Positions 24,862 through 34,568 of a stretch of DNA of 60,875 bases are shown one piece after another. The stretch is from Bacteroidales bacterium UBA4893 (GTDB lineage Bacteria > Bacteroidota > Bacteroidia > Bacteroidales > P3). A model generated the notes under the pieces. The model did not search any database. It was not told the DNA's origin and saw nothing but the letters and a program-made list of their open reading frames with translations. The DNA is taken from the NCBI GenBank assembly GCA_002399025.1, contig DHCV01000002.1, positions 94,429 to 155,303 on the forward strand, written 5' to 3'. Numbering within the stretch: the first letter of the stretch is position 1; every line of letters starts with the position of its first letter. The position numbers and the translations under genes were made by a program.

Positions 24862-26137
24862 ATGATTGATTTGTTAGGTTCTTTTGTTTGTAAATTGACA
24901 TTAATAATTGTATTCTATGCAGAATTTCATTTTGCTTTGCAAGGTCTGTTGCATTTACTTCTTTGATATAATCGCTTACACTCATAACTCCATTTTCCAT
25001 CTTAAAATGCGAGGTCTCCTTTATTCTTTCTCTTAGTACTATAATCTCCCTATCTGACTTCAATAGCTTTTCTAATCTTTCTATCTCTGTCATTTGCCCT
25101 TCCATTTGAAGATTTGTGTTGAAAAGAAAGGTATTTCGATTAGATTCAAGAAGTTGTTTGTTTATATCTATTTGATGTGCATTATTTGATTTTGTATAGA
25201 AACTGCTGATATTCCAACTTAAACGCAGTCCTACAATAGCAAAAAAGTCAGGGTCTTCATTAAACATATTTAATGCAGGCTTCCCATAACCACCCTGTGC
25301 AAAAGCAGCAAGATGTGGCATTGAGCCGGCATTTATCATTTTCTTTTTAGCATCAAGAAGCTTAATCTGATTATCCATTGCCCTAAGCTCAGGACGAAGA
25401 ATAGTTGTTGAAAGATTGGAAGATTTTAACTCTGGCTCAATAAATTTTGTATCATTACTTAAATCTTCTCCCATCATTAGAGATAGCATATTAATGTATG
25501 ATTTCTCCAAAAGTTCAATTTCAACAATTCTTTGTTCGAGGTTTAACTTTTCAACCTTCAATAAATCTAAGTCTGATTCATTTGCAAGTCCTGTTTCTGC
25601 AAAGGCGTTTACTTGTTCAATATTTCTATCTAACTCCTTTTGCATAAGAATGGTTAAGGATTTTTGTTCCTTTATACTTAGAATTCCAAAATATAGATTA
25701 GCAATCCTTTCTCTAAGAGTATAAAGTTCTACTTCAAGATTTGCCTTTTGTGCCTCAAGTTCTGCCTTTATCTCTTTTCTTTTATTATAGGTATATCCTC
25801 CATCCCAGATTACTTGACTTAATTCCAAAGCAGCTTGATATTGGTCTTTTGACATTTGAGGAAACTTAATGAAGTCAGCAGTTAGAGGTGGAGGAAGAGT
25901 TACGTCAATTTTAGTAACATCGGATTGATAGGTTGCTTTTGCGAAAAAATTTATTTGAGGCAAGTAGTTTCTTGTTGCATTCGCAAGTGAATAAGCAGAA
26001 CTCTTTTCAAGCAAAGAAGTATTTGAAAAGGTTGGATAATTAGCTTTTGCTTTTGACTGGCAGTATTCAATTGTTATTTGAGAGTAACAACTTAAACAAA
26101 AGAATAAAGCAAAGATTAAAATAACTATTTTTCTCAT
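24851..26137 (-). CDS. TolC-family outer-membrane efflux protein
   Basis: About 428 residues, with a signal peptide ending CYSQ. Two repeats of long helices are typical of TolC (LEKSSAYSLANATRNYLPQI and ELEAQKANLEVELYTLRERI in the first, IERLEKLLKSDREIIVLRER in the second). It forms the outer-membrane channel. It is the first gene of the exporter operon, with a -7 element at 26200-26207. The ATG at 26143 would add only two residues; 26137 (MRKIV) is preferred. Confidence 0.88.
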   Translation of the reverse strand: MRKIVILIFALFFCLSCYSQITIEYCQSKAKANYPTFSNTSLLEKSSAYSLANATRNYLPQINFFAKATYQSDVTKIDVTLPPPLTADFIKFPQMSKDQYQAALELSQVIWDGGYTYNKRKEIKAELEAQKANLEVELYTLRERIANLYFGILSIKEQKSLTILMQKELDRNIEQVNAFAETGLANESDLDLLKVEKLNLEQRIVEIELLEKSYINMLSLMMGEDLSNDTKFIEPELKSSNLSTTILRPELRAMDNQIKLLDAKKKMINAGSMPHLAAFAQGGYGKPALNMFNEDPDFFAIVGLRLSWNISSFYTKSNNAHQIDINKQLLESNRNTFLFNTNLQMEGQMTEIERLEKLLKSDREIIVLRERIKETSHFKMENGVMSVSDYIKEVNATDLAKQNEILHRIQLLMSIYKQKNLTNQSYEN

Positions 26138-26199
26138 AAACAATTAGAATTAATAGAATAATTTAATAGACATTTTTAATATACCTATTATTAATAATG

Positions 26200-26207
26200 C
26201 AAATGTA
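26200..26207 (-). promoter_or_regulatory. -7 element of the exporter operon
   Basis: TACATTTG on the minus strand, a perfect TAnnTTTG, about 60 nt upstream of tolC. No clear -33 element at 19 nt. Confidence 0.45.
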
Positions 26208-26285
26208 TAAATATTTGTAGAATATATTTACATATAATTGATTTTTAACCTTTTTTTTTATCAATCGTGGCTAAATAGAAAACAA

Positions 26286-26317
26286 AAAAGAGATTTCAAA
26301 TGAATGAAATCTCTTTT
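26286..26317 (-). terminator. Terminator of the iorAB operon
   Basis: A perfect 13-bp stem (26286-26298 with 26305-26317), a 6-nt loop, and a T-run on the minus strand, 23 nt past the iorB stop. Confidence 0.88.
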
Positions 26318-26340
26318 GCATTTATGCAGATTTTGAATTA

Positions 26341-26922
26341 TTAAATCTTGTCTGCAACTTCTCTTCCTGCTCTTAGGGCATTAATATTTGCCATAACAAC
26401 AGCATCGCCTTTCTTACCAAAGATTGAACGAACAGCATTTTCAAGCTTTTCTAAATCAATCTTAAGATATTTGGAGGCTGCTCCCAAAACAACCATATTT
26501 GTTCCTTTTGGGTTGCCAAGATCAAGTGCTATCTTATCAGCATTAAAAACTATACTGTTCTTAACCTTTCTTACTTCTGCCAAAACTTCTTCCTTTTCTG
26601 GATAGTTAGGAATATTGATAAATGGATTTTCATTTGTTATCACCCAACCTTCTTCTTTGTTAAGGAAAGGTAAATAACGCAAGGCTTCCATTGGTTCAAC
26701 GGAAATTATTATATCGCATTGTCCGTCAGGAATAAGGTCTGATGCTATTTCCTTATCAGAAAGGCGAAGATGAGATTGAACATCGCCTCCTCTTTGTGCC
26801 ATTCCATGTGTTTCTGCTTGTTTCATATACATTCCCATTTCTAAGGCTGCTTGCGAAATAATGGCAGCACTACTCAATGCTCCCATTCCTCCTACTCCAC
26901 ATAATATTATATCTATTTTCAT
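26341..26922 (-). CDS. iorB: Indolepyruvate oxidoreductase subunit beta
   Basis: 193 residues, the gamma-domain-like subunit of the 2-oxoacid:ferredoxin oxidoreductase family. It opens with IILCGVGGMGALSSAAIISQ and has ETHGMAQRGGDVQSHLRLSD, both characteristic of the family. With IorA it oxidatively decarboxylates aryl pyruvates from aromatic amino acid breakdown (or makes them in reverse), passing electrons to ferredoxin. It follows iorA by 21 bases and ends at a terminator. Confidence 0.92.
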   Translation of the reverse strand: MKIDIILCGVGGMGALSSAAIISQAALEMGMYMKQAETHGMAQRGGDVQSHLRLSDKEIASDLIPDGQCDIIISVEPMEALRYLPFLNKEEGWVITNENPFINIPNYPEKEEVLAEVRKVKNSIVFNADKIALDLGNPKGTNMVVLGAASKYLKIDLEKLENAVRSIFGKKGDAVVMANINALRAGREVADKI

Positions 26923-26943
26923 ATCATCTTTACTTTTAGATTA

Positions 26944-28563
26944 TTACTCTTGTTGCTTTTGTCTTTGTTTTTCTTCTTTACGTTTCTTGTTTAACCAAAC
27001 CAAACATTCTCTGCGTGGTATAATTACTGAAACTCCTTGATAGGCTATCTCCTCTTTCATTATTCTAACATTTTCTTCATGGAATTTTTTCAAAGGTGTT
27101 ATAACTCTAATATGTTCCTTTGCAACGCCAATACCTTCGCAAATTGACTCAATACGTCCTGTTGCTGAAGATTTTTGAGAACCTGTCATGGCTGTAATGG
27201 AGTTATCCAAGATAATTATTGTTACTGGAGTATTATCAACAACACAATCCAAAAGCCCAGTCATTCCTGAGTGAGTAAAGGTACTATCTCCAATAACTGC
27301 AATTGCTGGTTGGAATCCTGCTTCGGAAGCTCCCTTTGCCATAGTTATCGATGCTCCCATATCAACTGTTGTGTTTATAGCATTATATGGAGGAAGTGCC
27401 CCTAAGGTATAACAGCCAATGTCAGCAAAAACTCTTCCCTTAGAGAAATCAGCAACTGCTTCATTTAATGCTCTGTAAGTATCGGCATGAGGACATCCTT
27501 CGCAAAGTTTTGGAGGCCTTGGAGCAACTAATTCAGGAACTGGAAGCCCTTCAGACACTTTCAACCCTAAGGCTTTTCCAACCTTTGCTGGGTTAAGTTC
27601 TCCATCTATGGAAAGAGTTCCGTCTAAACGTCCCATAATCTTCTTACCATTATTCAAAAAGCCCTTCAATTTCTCTTCAAATAGAGGTTGTCCTTCTTCC
27701 AAAACCAATATCGAATCACATTCTTGGTATAGCTTTTTAACCATTTCGGTTGGTATTGGATATTGAGTGATTTTTAGAATTGGGTAAGTGCATTTGGTTT
27801 GGGTGAAATTCTCCATTAAATAGTTAAAAGATAGTCCACAAGCAATAATTCCAATGCTCTTGTTTTCTCCTTCATAATAATGATTGAAAACAGATTTTGT
27901 TGATGCCTCTTCCAATCCTTCTTGCTTTGCTAACAGCTCCTTGTATTGACGACGAGCATTGACAGGAAGCAAAATAAATTGCTTTGGATTCTCTGGTATT
28001 CCTATTTGATTTTGTTCTCTCTTATCTTGTCTTATAACAACTCCTGCACGTGAGTGTGCAAGACGGGTTGTAATCCTAAGCATTACCGGAATGCGGAACT
28101 TTTCTGAAAGTTCAAATGCCTCATGTATCATATCGTAAGCCTCTTGCTGATTTGAAGGCTCTAAGATTGGAATCTTTGCCCAAAAAGCATAATAGCGTGA
28201 GTCTTGCTCGTCTTGAGAAGAGTGCATTGAAGGGTCATCGGCAGAAATATAGACCAATCCACCATTAACACCTGTAATTGCTGAGTTCATAAATGGGTCT
28301 GCAGCCACATTCATCCCTACGTGCTTGCAAGTAAACATAGCTCTTTTCCCAGCATAGCTCATTCCAAGAGCAGCCTCCATTGCAGTTTTCTCGTTGGATG
28401 CCCAACTGCTGCGAATGTTCTTTTGCTTAGCCTCTTTTGAAGCCTGAATGTATTCTATAATTTCTGTTGAAGGAGTGCCAGGATAGCCAAAAATGCCAGA
28501 CAAACCTGCATCGATAGCAGCTTGAGCAATAGCCTCATCTCCTAATAGAAGTAATTTTTCCAT
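26944..28563 (-). CDS. iorA: Indolepyruvate oxidoreductase subunit alpha
   Basis: 539 residues from the ATG at 28563 (MEKLLLLGDEAIAQAAI). The N-terminal part has GIFGYPGTPSTEI. The central CEGCPHADTYRAL is the family motif. The TPP/Mg2+ site is GDSTFTHSGMTGLLD and DNSITAMTG. The C-terminus stops at IIPRRECLVWL plus a basic tail, so the ferredoxin domain found in archaeal IorA is missing. This short form appears to be usual in Bacteroidetes, so ferredoxin must come from elsewhere. The promoter at 28603-28634 excludes the longer 28605 start. Confidence 0.93.
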   Translation of the reverse strand: MEKLLLLGDEAIAQAAIDAGLSGIFGYPGTPSTEIIEYIQASKEAKQKNIRSSWASNEKTAMEAALGMSYAGKRAMFTCKHVGMNVAADPFMNSAITGVNGGLVYISADDPSMHSSQDEQDSRYYAFWAKIPILEPSNQQEAYDMIHEAFELSEKFRIPVMLRITTRLAHSRAGVVIRQDKREQNQIGIPENPKQFILLPVNARRQYKELLAKQEGLEEASTKSVFNHYYEGENKSIGIIACGLSFNYLMENFTQTKCTYPILKITQYPIPTEMVKKLYQECDSILVLEEGQPLFEEKLKGFLNNGKKIMGRLDGTLSIDGELNPAKVGKALGLKVSEGLPVPELVAPRPPKLCEGCPHADTYRALNEAVADFSKGRVFADIGCYTLGALPPYNAINTTVDMGASITMAKGASEAGFQPAIAVIGDSTFTHSGMTGLLDCVVDNTPVTIIILDNSITAMTGSQKSSATGRIESICEGIGVAKEHIRVITPLKKFHEENVRIMKEEIAYQGVSVIIPRRECLVWLNKKRKEEKQRQKQQE

Positions 28564-28602
28564 GAAATATATATTTAAATTATTTTTTGAACTTATTGTG
28601 TG

Positions 28603-28634
28603 CAAAGTTATAATTATAAATTGATTTACACAAA
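28603..28634 (-). promoter_or_regulatory. Promoter of iorAB
   Basis: Minus strand: TTTG (28634-28631), 20 nt, TAACTTTG (28610-28603). The -7 is perfect, 39 nt upstream of the ATG at 28563. Confidence 0.7.
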
Positions 28635-29154
28635 TAATATCCCAACGAAATCCCTACAAATTGCCTTTTTCACTTTCAAACAAAAGAAGAGATAAAATTT
28701 TTAAACTGTTTTTTCTCCTTAAAACAAGAGGAAAAGGAATTTTTTGGTGAAGAAATCCTGATTAAATTTTCCAAAACAAAATTCCAATCAAATTTAACTC
28801 CATTTGGAAGTATTTTAAGGGATACTTGCAGTATTTTAAGGGAGTTTAGAACTATTTTAACTCCGTTACAAACTATTTTAATTAGGTTTTAATCTCGTTA
28901 AACTTCGTTTTGATCTATAGATCATGCCATGATCTCACCCAGATCATCCCATGATTTCAATGAGATCATGCCATGATATGACCAAGATCATGGCATGATC
29001 TTGACATCAAAACGCCGAAAAAATAGTTCTAAACAGTGTTTGAATAGATTAGAACGGAGTTAAAATAGTTCTAAACGGAGTTAAATTTTATATAGACTTC
29101 GTTTGGAAACAGAAATCTAAGAATAATTCATCGGAAAATTCAAGATGATTTGCC
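28635..29154. other. Gene-free region between the methyltransferase and iorA
   Basis: No reading frame, RNA gene or terminator hairpin with a T-run is evident. Positions 28769-29105 are almost entirely occupied by the composite repeat array described separately. The rest is AT-rich sequence next to the iorA promoter. Confidence 0.6.
28790..29105. repeat. Composite phased array: 21-bp units, 22-bp palindromes, inverted 21-bp units
   Basis: Left arm: TATTTTAA at 28811, 28832, 28853 and 28874 (21-bp steps), with a weaker unit at 28790. Centre: palindromes GATCATG-C-CATGATC centred at 28927, 28949, 28971 and 28993 (22-bp steps), with a shorter AAAC-N3-GTTT at 28905, again 22 bp away. Right arm: AATAG units at 29022, 29043 and 29064 (21-bp steps). 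The two arms are inverted copies: 28844-28867 is the exact reverse complement of 29053-29076 over 24 nt. Confidence 0.92.
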
Positions 29155-30000
29155 CTACACCCTAAATATTCTCTTTTCTTCTTGCTCTGAACCCAAAATA
29201 CATACGCCCATTTCCTTTAAATCGAAGACATATCGCACTTGAGGGGTTTCAATAATTTGTTTAAACACCTTTTTCATCCCCTTGGACCAGCGGATATCAT
29301 CAAAAACAACAATGCAATTTTCCGAAAGATAAGGCAAAATGGTCTGGAAATAGCCTATTGTTGCATCCTTGTCGTGATGAGCATCAATAAATACAAAGTC
29401 AAGGGGATTATTCTCGGTTAGTACCTTGTCAAGATTATCGGCAAATCTGCCTTGAACTGTTTCTATGTTTATCAATCCTATTTTTGTGAAATTCTTTATT
29501 GCACTCTCAACAAGGGAAAGGGAGCCTTCCATGGTTATGAGCTTTCCTTTTCCATTAATTGTCATGCCGCTTGCAAGATATGCGGCTGAAAGTCCTAAGC
29601 TTGTCCCGAATTCAAGACCTTTCTCGGGCTGAAATTCACGGATAAGTTTGTGTAGGAAAAGAGACCAAAAGGGAGATTTGCTTGCCTTTACTACTTTGGA
29701 GTAGGTTGTGGAGTTTACTATCCCGGTGTACATCTCTTGAGGGCTCCTGCTTACCTTTGGGGAGCCGGCACCAAAGTCTGTAACAATTATTTCCTGTTCA
29801 TTTTGCTTTAGTTCCTGTCGTAGTTGCTCAATATTCTTTCTCCAGAGCTTTTCTTCAATGTCTAATTTCTTTTTCAGGGAAGATTTAAGTGCTGAGGCAA
29901 CCTTTCTTATTGGCTCCTTCTCCTCTTTTATTCCTTTACTTACCCAAAATCTTGCACTTATCTTCCATAATGGAAAAAATATTCGTCTTAATAATTTCAT
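29155..30000 (-). CDS. Class I SAM-dependent methyltransferase
   Basis: 281 residues. The SAM-binding glycine loop LEFGTSLGLSAAYLA is at about 129-143. ITMEGSLSLVESAI supplies the acidic residue at the end of strand 2, and LDFVFIDAHHDKDATIGYF resembles the metal/catalytic region of O-methyltransferases of the catechol type. The N-terminal 70 residues are basic and helical and not part of the fold. Substrate is unknown. It is last in a run with the M16 peptidase and alpha/beta hydrolase, starting 20 bases after the hydrolase. Confidence 0.82.
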   Translation of the reverse strand: MKLLRRIFFPLWKISARFWVSKGIKEEKEPIRKVASALKSSLKKKLDIEEKLWRKNIEQLRQELKQNEQEIIVTDFGAGSPKVSRSPQEMYTGIVNSTTYSKVVKASKSPFWSLFLHKLIREFQPEKGLEFGTSLGLSAAYLASGMTINGKGKLITMEGSLSLVESAIKNFTKIGLINIETVQGRFADNLDKVLTENNPLDFVFIDAHHDKDATIGYFQTILPYLSENCIVVFDDIRWSKGMKKVFKQIIETPQVRYVFDLKEMGVCILGSEQEEKRIFRV

Positions 30001-30020
30001 GTTTCAGTTGTTTTTTTGGC

Positions 30021-31448
30021 TTACCTTGTTGTATTACGTATAAATTCCTCTATTTGTTCTAAAATGATTGGTGAAATTGTTTGTTCTATCTTGCTATACT
30101 CATCAATCATCCCTGTAGTACTTTGTTGGAAAAGATGATTATGCCCTATTGCCTTATAAATTATATAATTCTTATTCTTAGCCTTCTTTAATGCCTTTTC
30201 AATTGGAGGAAGGTTGTGTTGATATAGGACTTGCACGTCGTGAGTTCCGTTTAGTGCAAGGGTTGGTTGTTGGACTTTAATCAAATAGTCATAAGGGTTA
30301 ATCTTAAGGAAATTTCTCATCCAGTTAGAGGAGAGTTGATTAATAAACTTGGTCCTTTCCATTGGGATAAGAAACTGAGATTCTTTTCTTTGCTCCTGAG
30401 TAAGCTTTGATAATTCCTTCTCAAACCACTTATTCATCCTTTTTGTTATCTTCTCATCAGAATAATCCTTCTCAATATACTTGTATATTTGCTTTAGAGC
30501 AGAAACCTGCATATTTACAGCATGTTCGGGCATTTTTATATTCCTGAGAATAACTTCATTTTGTTGTATAAGCACATCAATTCCTTTTTGTCCGGTTGAA
30601 GCCAAAAGGATTAAGAAATCAATGTCTTTATTCTTGGAAGTTGCAATTGAAGCTATTACTCCTCCCTCACTATGTCCAAGCATCCCAATCTTTGTTGGGT
30701 CTATGTTTGGGTGATTTCTTAACATTTCGAAGGCTGCTTGAGCATCAATTGCAAAATCAAGGGTGGTTGAATTAACAATTACTGAGTCTGTAATGTCGCC
30801 ATTCCAACCCCTATCATCATAACGATAGACAGCAATTCCCTTTCTGCTAAGGTAGTCGGCAATAACCTTGAATGGTTTGTGGTTCATTAATTCCTCATCC
30901 CTATTCTGAAGACCTGAGCCAGTAATAAGAATAACACAAGGATACCTTCCTTCTTTTGAGGGTAGGGTAAGAGTTCCATTAAAATCATAATTAACCCCTT
31001 CTACCTTGAATCCTAACTCCTCTTCAATATAGGGATAAGGTGGCTTAGGTTCTTGAGGGCGTCTTGTTTCAAAGAGTTCCTTTGTTTTGATTAGTACAAG
31101 TTCTTCTTGAAGGAAGCCTTGTTTGAAAGTTGAAAAGATTGTGTCCCTTGTACTATTATACCTTCCTCTGAAAACAATACTATGGGTCTTAATTGTAAAC
31201 AAAATGGAATCTTGAGTCAGACGTTGCCTAGTTACGGAAAACATTTCATTGGTTTGGGAGGGCGAACCCATTAGAATAATTGTAGTATCTTTCTTTTCTT
31301 CAATCTTAAGTGTTATGGGTAGGGAGGTGGTGGGAAGTTTAAGCTCCCCATACCAAGATGTTGTTTCTTGTGCAAAAAGATTTAAAGATATAAGTAAATT
31401 AATAAGTAAGATATTAAGTATCTTACTACTTTTGCCTCTTAAACTCAT
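30021..31448 (-). CDS. Secreted alpha/beta hydrolase (dienelactone hydrolase/peptidase S9-like)
   Basis: 475 residues. The signal peptide ends around NLFAQ (27). Residues 30-125 form an extra beta domain that precedes the hydrolase. The hydrolase domain has the oxyanion stretch VILITGSGLQNRDEE (172-186), the nucleophile elbow GHSEGG (Ser260), and a candidate catalytic His in AIGHNHLFQ near 443. Such proteins act as esterases or peptidases in the periplasm. It starts 14 bases after the M16 peptidase gene and is probably co-expressed. Confidence 0.85.
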   Translation of the reverse strand: MSLRGKSSKILNILLINLLISLNLFAQETTSWYGELKLPTTSLPITLKIEEKKDTTIILMGSPSQTNEMFSVTRQRLTQDSILFTIKTHSIVFRGRYNSTRDTIFSTFKQGFLQEELVLIKTKELFETRRPQEPKPPYPYIEEELGFKVEGVNYDFNGTLTLPSKEGRYPCVILITGSGLQNRDEELMNHKPFKVIADYLSRKGIAVYRYDDRGWNGDITDSVIVNSTTLDFAIDAQAAFEMLRNHPNIDPTKIGMLGHSEGGVIASIATSKNKDIDFLILLASTGQKGIDVLIQQNEVILRNIKMPEHAVNMQVSALKQIYKYIEKDYSDEKITKRMNKWFEKELSKLTQEQRKESQFLIPMERTKFINQLSSNWMRNFLKINPYDYLIKVQQPTLALNGTHDVQVLYQHNLPPIEKALKKAKNKNYIIYKAIGHNHLFQQSTTGMIDEYSKIEQTISPIILEQIEEFIRNTTR

Positions 31449-31462
31449 TTTAAATGTTTTTC

Positions 31463-34423
31463 TTAGTATCCAAATATTTCTTCTAAGGTAAGAATCTGAA
31501 CCTTACCAAATTTTTCCAATTTCTTAAGGTCAACCTGATCCTTATTCCCTAAAACGATATAAGTCTTAGGTTTATTTTTCACATACATATTATTAAATCT
31601 AACAACGTCCTCTAAGTTTAGGGAAGGTATTTCATTATAAATTGCAATTGAGCCGTCTTTGGTTCTTCCTTTTTGCAAATCATTAATATAAGATAAAATA
31701 ATTCTTTCCTTTGAGGTTCTGCTTGTTCTCAAAGAAGATATTAATCCATCCTTAGCCAAATCAAAATTTGTTTGTGAAATAGGCATTTGGTCAAAGAGTT
31801 CATTGAAAGCATCGAAGGCATCAATAACCTTATCGTTTTGAGTTGCAATATGTGATAGGTTTTGGTAAGTCATTCCCTTTCTTCCTGGAACAACAAAACG
31901 TGATTGAGCTTGATAAGCCAAAGAACGCTTCTCTCTCATTTCTTGGAATACAATAGCATTCATGCTTCCTCCAAAATACTGATTATAGAGAGAAATTATT
32001 GCACTTAGATTATCATCAAAAACTCCACCGGTTGTGAATTGGCGACAATAGGATTGCTTTGCATCGTAATGTACAAAATAAACCTTATTCTCTTTTGTTG
32101 GAAGTTTCTCCTTTAACTTAACATTTGGTTTTGCCTTAAGCTTGGAAGGGGATGAAACGTGTTCTTTATTAAGAGTTGTTACCAAATTACTCAAACTTAA
32201 ATCACCATAATAGGCTATTTGATGAGAGTATTTTGTTGCTTCCTTAAGGTCTTCAGTAAGCATTTTTGGGGTAATCTTAAGGAGTTCTTTTTCTGGTATA
32301 AAATCATAGAAAGCTCCATCCTTACCATACACAGCATAATTCTCTAAGGCAGAGAAACAACTTTGCTGACTTTTCTTTGCATCATTGCGACTCTTCTGAA
32401 TTTCCTTAATCATGTTATCAACCGTTGATTGCTCAACATTTGGATTGGAAAGCAAATCTTCTAACAAAGAAAGAGCCTTTGGAAAGTTCTCCGATAAGCC
32501 TTCAACCTTTGCCTCAATATAGTCAGGTGCAGGATAAATGGTTATTTGGCAAGCAATATTATAAAGTTCTTCTTTGAATTTCTCAAGAGTAGTTGATTTT
32601 GGATGAAGATACATTTGATAGTTCCACAAAAGTCCCAATCTTTTGTTTGAAAGCTTACCAAAATCATAACGATAAGTTAGGGAAAATCGTCCGTTTTCTT
32701 TGTTTTGAACATATAAAACATTGGCTCCATTTTGTAATTTATCCTTTGAAAGATCTTTATCGTAGTCTAAAAACTTAGGTTCAATAGGTTTAACTGCAAC
32801 ATCTTCTATTTCCTTAAAGAAATCACTTTTGGCGTCCCTATTAACATGAATTGGAGTAATTGGCGGTTTCTCAACCTTCTCAATTTCTGCACCTTGACCT
32901 TGAAGTTTCCTTACAACTATATAGTTATTATCCTTAAATATCTCATTGGCAAAGGCAATCAACTCTTCTTTTGTAACCTTTTTCATTTCTTCTGTCATCC
33001 CAACAGTCTTTTGCCAATCTTCTCCAGAAAGATAGGAATAGACCATCTTCATAGCCCTTGAACGATTACTCTCCAACCCTTTCATCTCACTTAGCCTTTG
33101 TTGATTAATAGCAGCTTTCAAAATATTTTCATCCCAATCTCCTGCCTTCAATTGTTCAATCTGTTTAATCATCAAAGCTTCAAGTTCTTCCAAACTCTGA
33201 CCTATTTTAGGGGTTGCCCTAATTGTGAATGCAGCATAATCGTTTAAGTCATAAACAGAAGAAAAAGCACTTTGAACCAATTGCTTTTGTCTAACATTAA
33301 CATCCATAATACCTGTACTGCCATTATTCATAACTTTATCTAACAAATTAGCCAACATAACCTCTTTTGAAGTTGAACCGGCATTAATCCTATATGCAAT
33401 AATCAAGTTTTCTGCCTCCAAACCAACAACATCAACTCGTTTTACTTCAGTAATTGGCTTCTCATATTCAAACTTAAAAGGCTCAATCTCCTTACTTGGA
33501 ATTGGTCCAAAGTATTTCTCAATTATCTTTATAGCCTCTTCTGGGTCAAAGTCCCCACTCATTACAATACTATAATTATTTGGAACATAGTATTTCTTAA
33601 AGTAGTTATTGATTGCAACCATTGAAGGATTACGCAAATGTTCTGAAGTTCCTAATGTTGTTTGCTGTCCGTAAGGATGATTAGGGTAAAGAGCAGCCAT
33701 CATAGCTTCATTAGCCTTACGTCTATCGTTAGTTAAAGACATATTTTTCTCCTCATAAACTGTTTCAAGCTCAGTATGGAAAAGTCGTAGGACAGGATTA
33801 GTAAAGCGGTCAGCTTGAATCTTTGCCCAATTCTCAATCTGATTGGAAGGAATATTCTCAATATAATAAGTAAAATCGTTGGAAGTTGCAGCATTTGTAC
33901 CACTTGAACCAATCAATTTCATCAACTTATCGTACTCATTAGGGATAGCTAACTTTGAAGCCTCATAAGAGAGTTTATCAATCTGCCTATAAATCTCGTC
34001 TCTTTTCTCCTTATTTGTTTCCTTAATATATACCTCATAAAGCCCTTCAATCTGTTTAATGTAGGTTTGCTCCTTTTCCCAATCAGTTGTTCCAAACTTT
34101 TGAGTTCCCTTAAACATTAGGTGTTCAAAATAGTGAGCTAACCCAGTATTCTCACTTGGGTCATTCTTACTTCCCACCCTAACAGCAATAAAGGTTTGAA
34201 TTCTTGGTTCCTCTTTATTTACAGACATATATACCTTTAATCCATTTTCTAAGGTATAAATAATTGTATTCATAGGGTCTTTTTCAACTCTTTCAATCTT
34301 ATATTCCTTTGAAGGAGCTGCAACACTAATTGCAGGAGAGTCAGAATCAATTCTAACTTGAGCAAAGCTAATTTGAGATAGAAGTATAACAACTATCGCA
34401 AAGATAAACTGTATCTTTTTCAT
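31463..34423 (-). CDS. M16 family zinc metallopeptidase
   Basis: 986 residues: a signal peptide (1-21, ending SFAQ) and two M16 halves. The inverted zinc motif HYFEH is at 97-101, and the third zinc ligand lies in HTELETVYEEKNM (about 216-228). The second half lacks the motif but keeps the fold (YFGGSMNAIVFQEMREKRSL). M16 enzymes degrade peptides; Bacteroidetes periplasmic forms are abundant. It heads the M16, hydrolase, methyltransferase run. Confidence 0.93.
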   Translation of the reverse strand: MKKIQFIFAIVVILLSQISFAQVRIDSDSPAISVAAPSKEYKIERVEKDPMNTIIYTLENGLKVYMSVNKEEPRIQTFIAVRVGSKNDPSENTGLAHYFEHLMFKGTQKFGTTDWEKEQTYIKQIEGLYEVYIKETNKEKRDEIYRQIDKLSYEASKLAIPNEYDKLMKLIGSSGTNAATSNDFTYYIENIPSNQIENWAKIQADRFTNPVLRLFHTELETVYEEKNMSLTNDRRKANEAMMAALYPNHPYGQQTTLGTSEHLRNPSMVAINNYFKKYYVPNNYSIVMSGDFDPEEAIKIIEKYFGPIPSKEIEPFKFEYEKPITEVKRVDVVGLEAENLIIAYRINAGSTSKEVMLANLLDKVMNNGSTGIMDVNVRQKQLVQSAFSSVYDLNDYAAFTIRATPKIGQSLEELEALMIKQIEQLKAGDWDENILKAAINQQRLSEMKGLESNRSRAMKMVYSYLSGEDWQKTVGMTEEMKKVTKEELIAFANEIFKDNNYIVVRKLQGQGAEIEKVEKPPITPIHVNRDAKSDFFKEIEDVAVKPIEPKFLDYDKDLSKDKLQNGANVLYVQNKENGRFSLTYRYDFGKLSNKRLGLLWNYQMYLHPKSTTLEKFKEELYNIACQITIYPAPDYIEAKVEGLSENFPKALSLLEDLLSNPNVEQSTVDNMIKEIQKSRNDAKKSQQSCFSALENYAVYGKDGAFYDFIPEKELLKITPKMLTEDLKEATKYSHQIAYYGDLSLSNLVTTLNKEHVSSPSKLKAKPNVKLKEKLPTKENKVYFVHYDAKQSYCRQFTTGGVFDDNLSAIISLYNQYFGGSMNAIVFQEMREKRSLAYQAQSRFVVPGRKGMTYQNLSHIATQNDKVIDAFDAFNELFDQMPISQTNFDLAKDGLISSLRTSRTSKERIILSYINDLQKGRTKDGSIAIYNEIPSLNLEDVVRFNNMYVKNKPKTYIVLGNKDQVDLKKLEKFGKVQILTLEEIFGY

Positions 34424-34457
34424 TACTATTATGTATTAAAAATTTCTAAATGAGGGT

Positions 34458-34465
34458 CAAAATTA
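34458..34465 (-). promoter_or_regulatory. -7 element of the M16 peptidase gene
   Basis: TAATTTTG on the minus strand, a perfect TAnnTTTG, 35 nt upstream of the ATG; no good -33 element. Confidence 0.4.
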
Positions 34466-34568
34466 CAAAAAACAAATCAAAGAATAAACAATGTAAGTAT
34501 TTTTAAGAATAATGTAAATGAAACTGCCTTATACAAGGGAAGAAGAAAATAAGAGAGCAGTAATAAAA

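Noticed and set aside
28790..29105. Insertion sequence ends or a MITE around 28844 and 29076
   Set aside because: The inverted arms are part of a periodic array with 21/22-bp steps, no target site duplication is visible, and there is no transposase.
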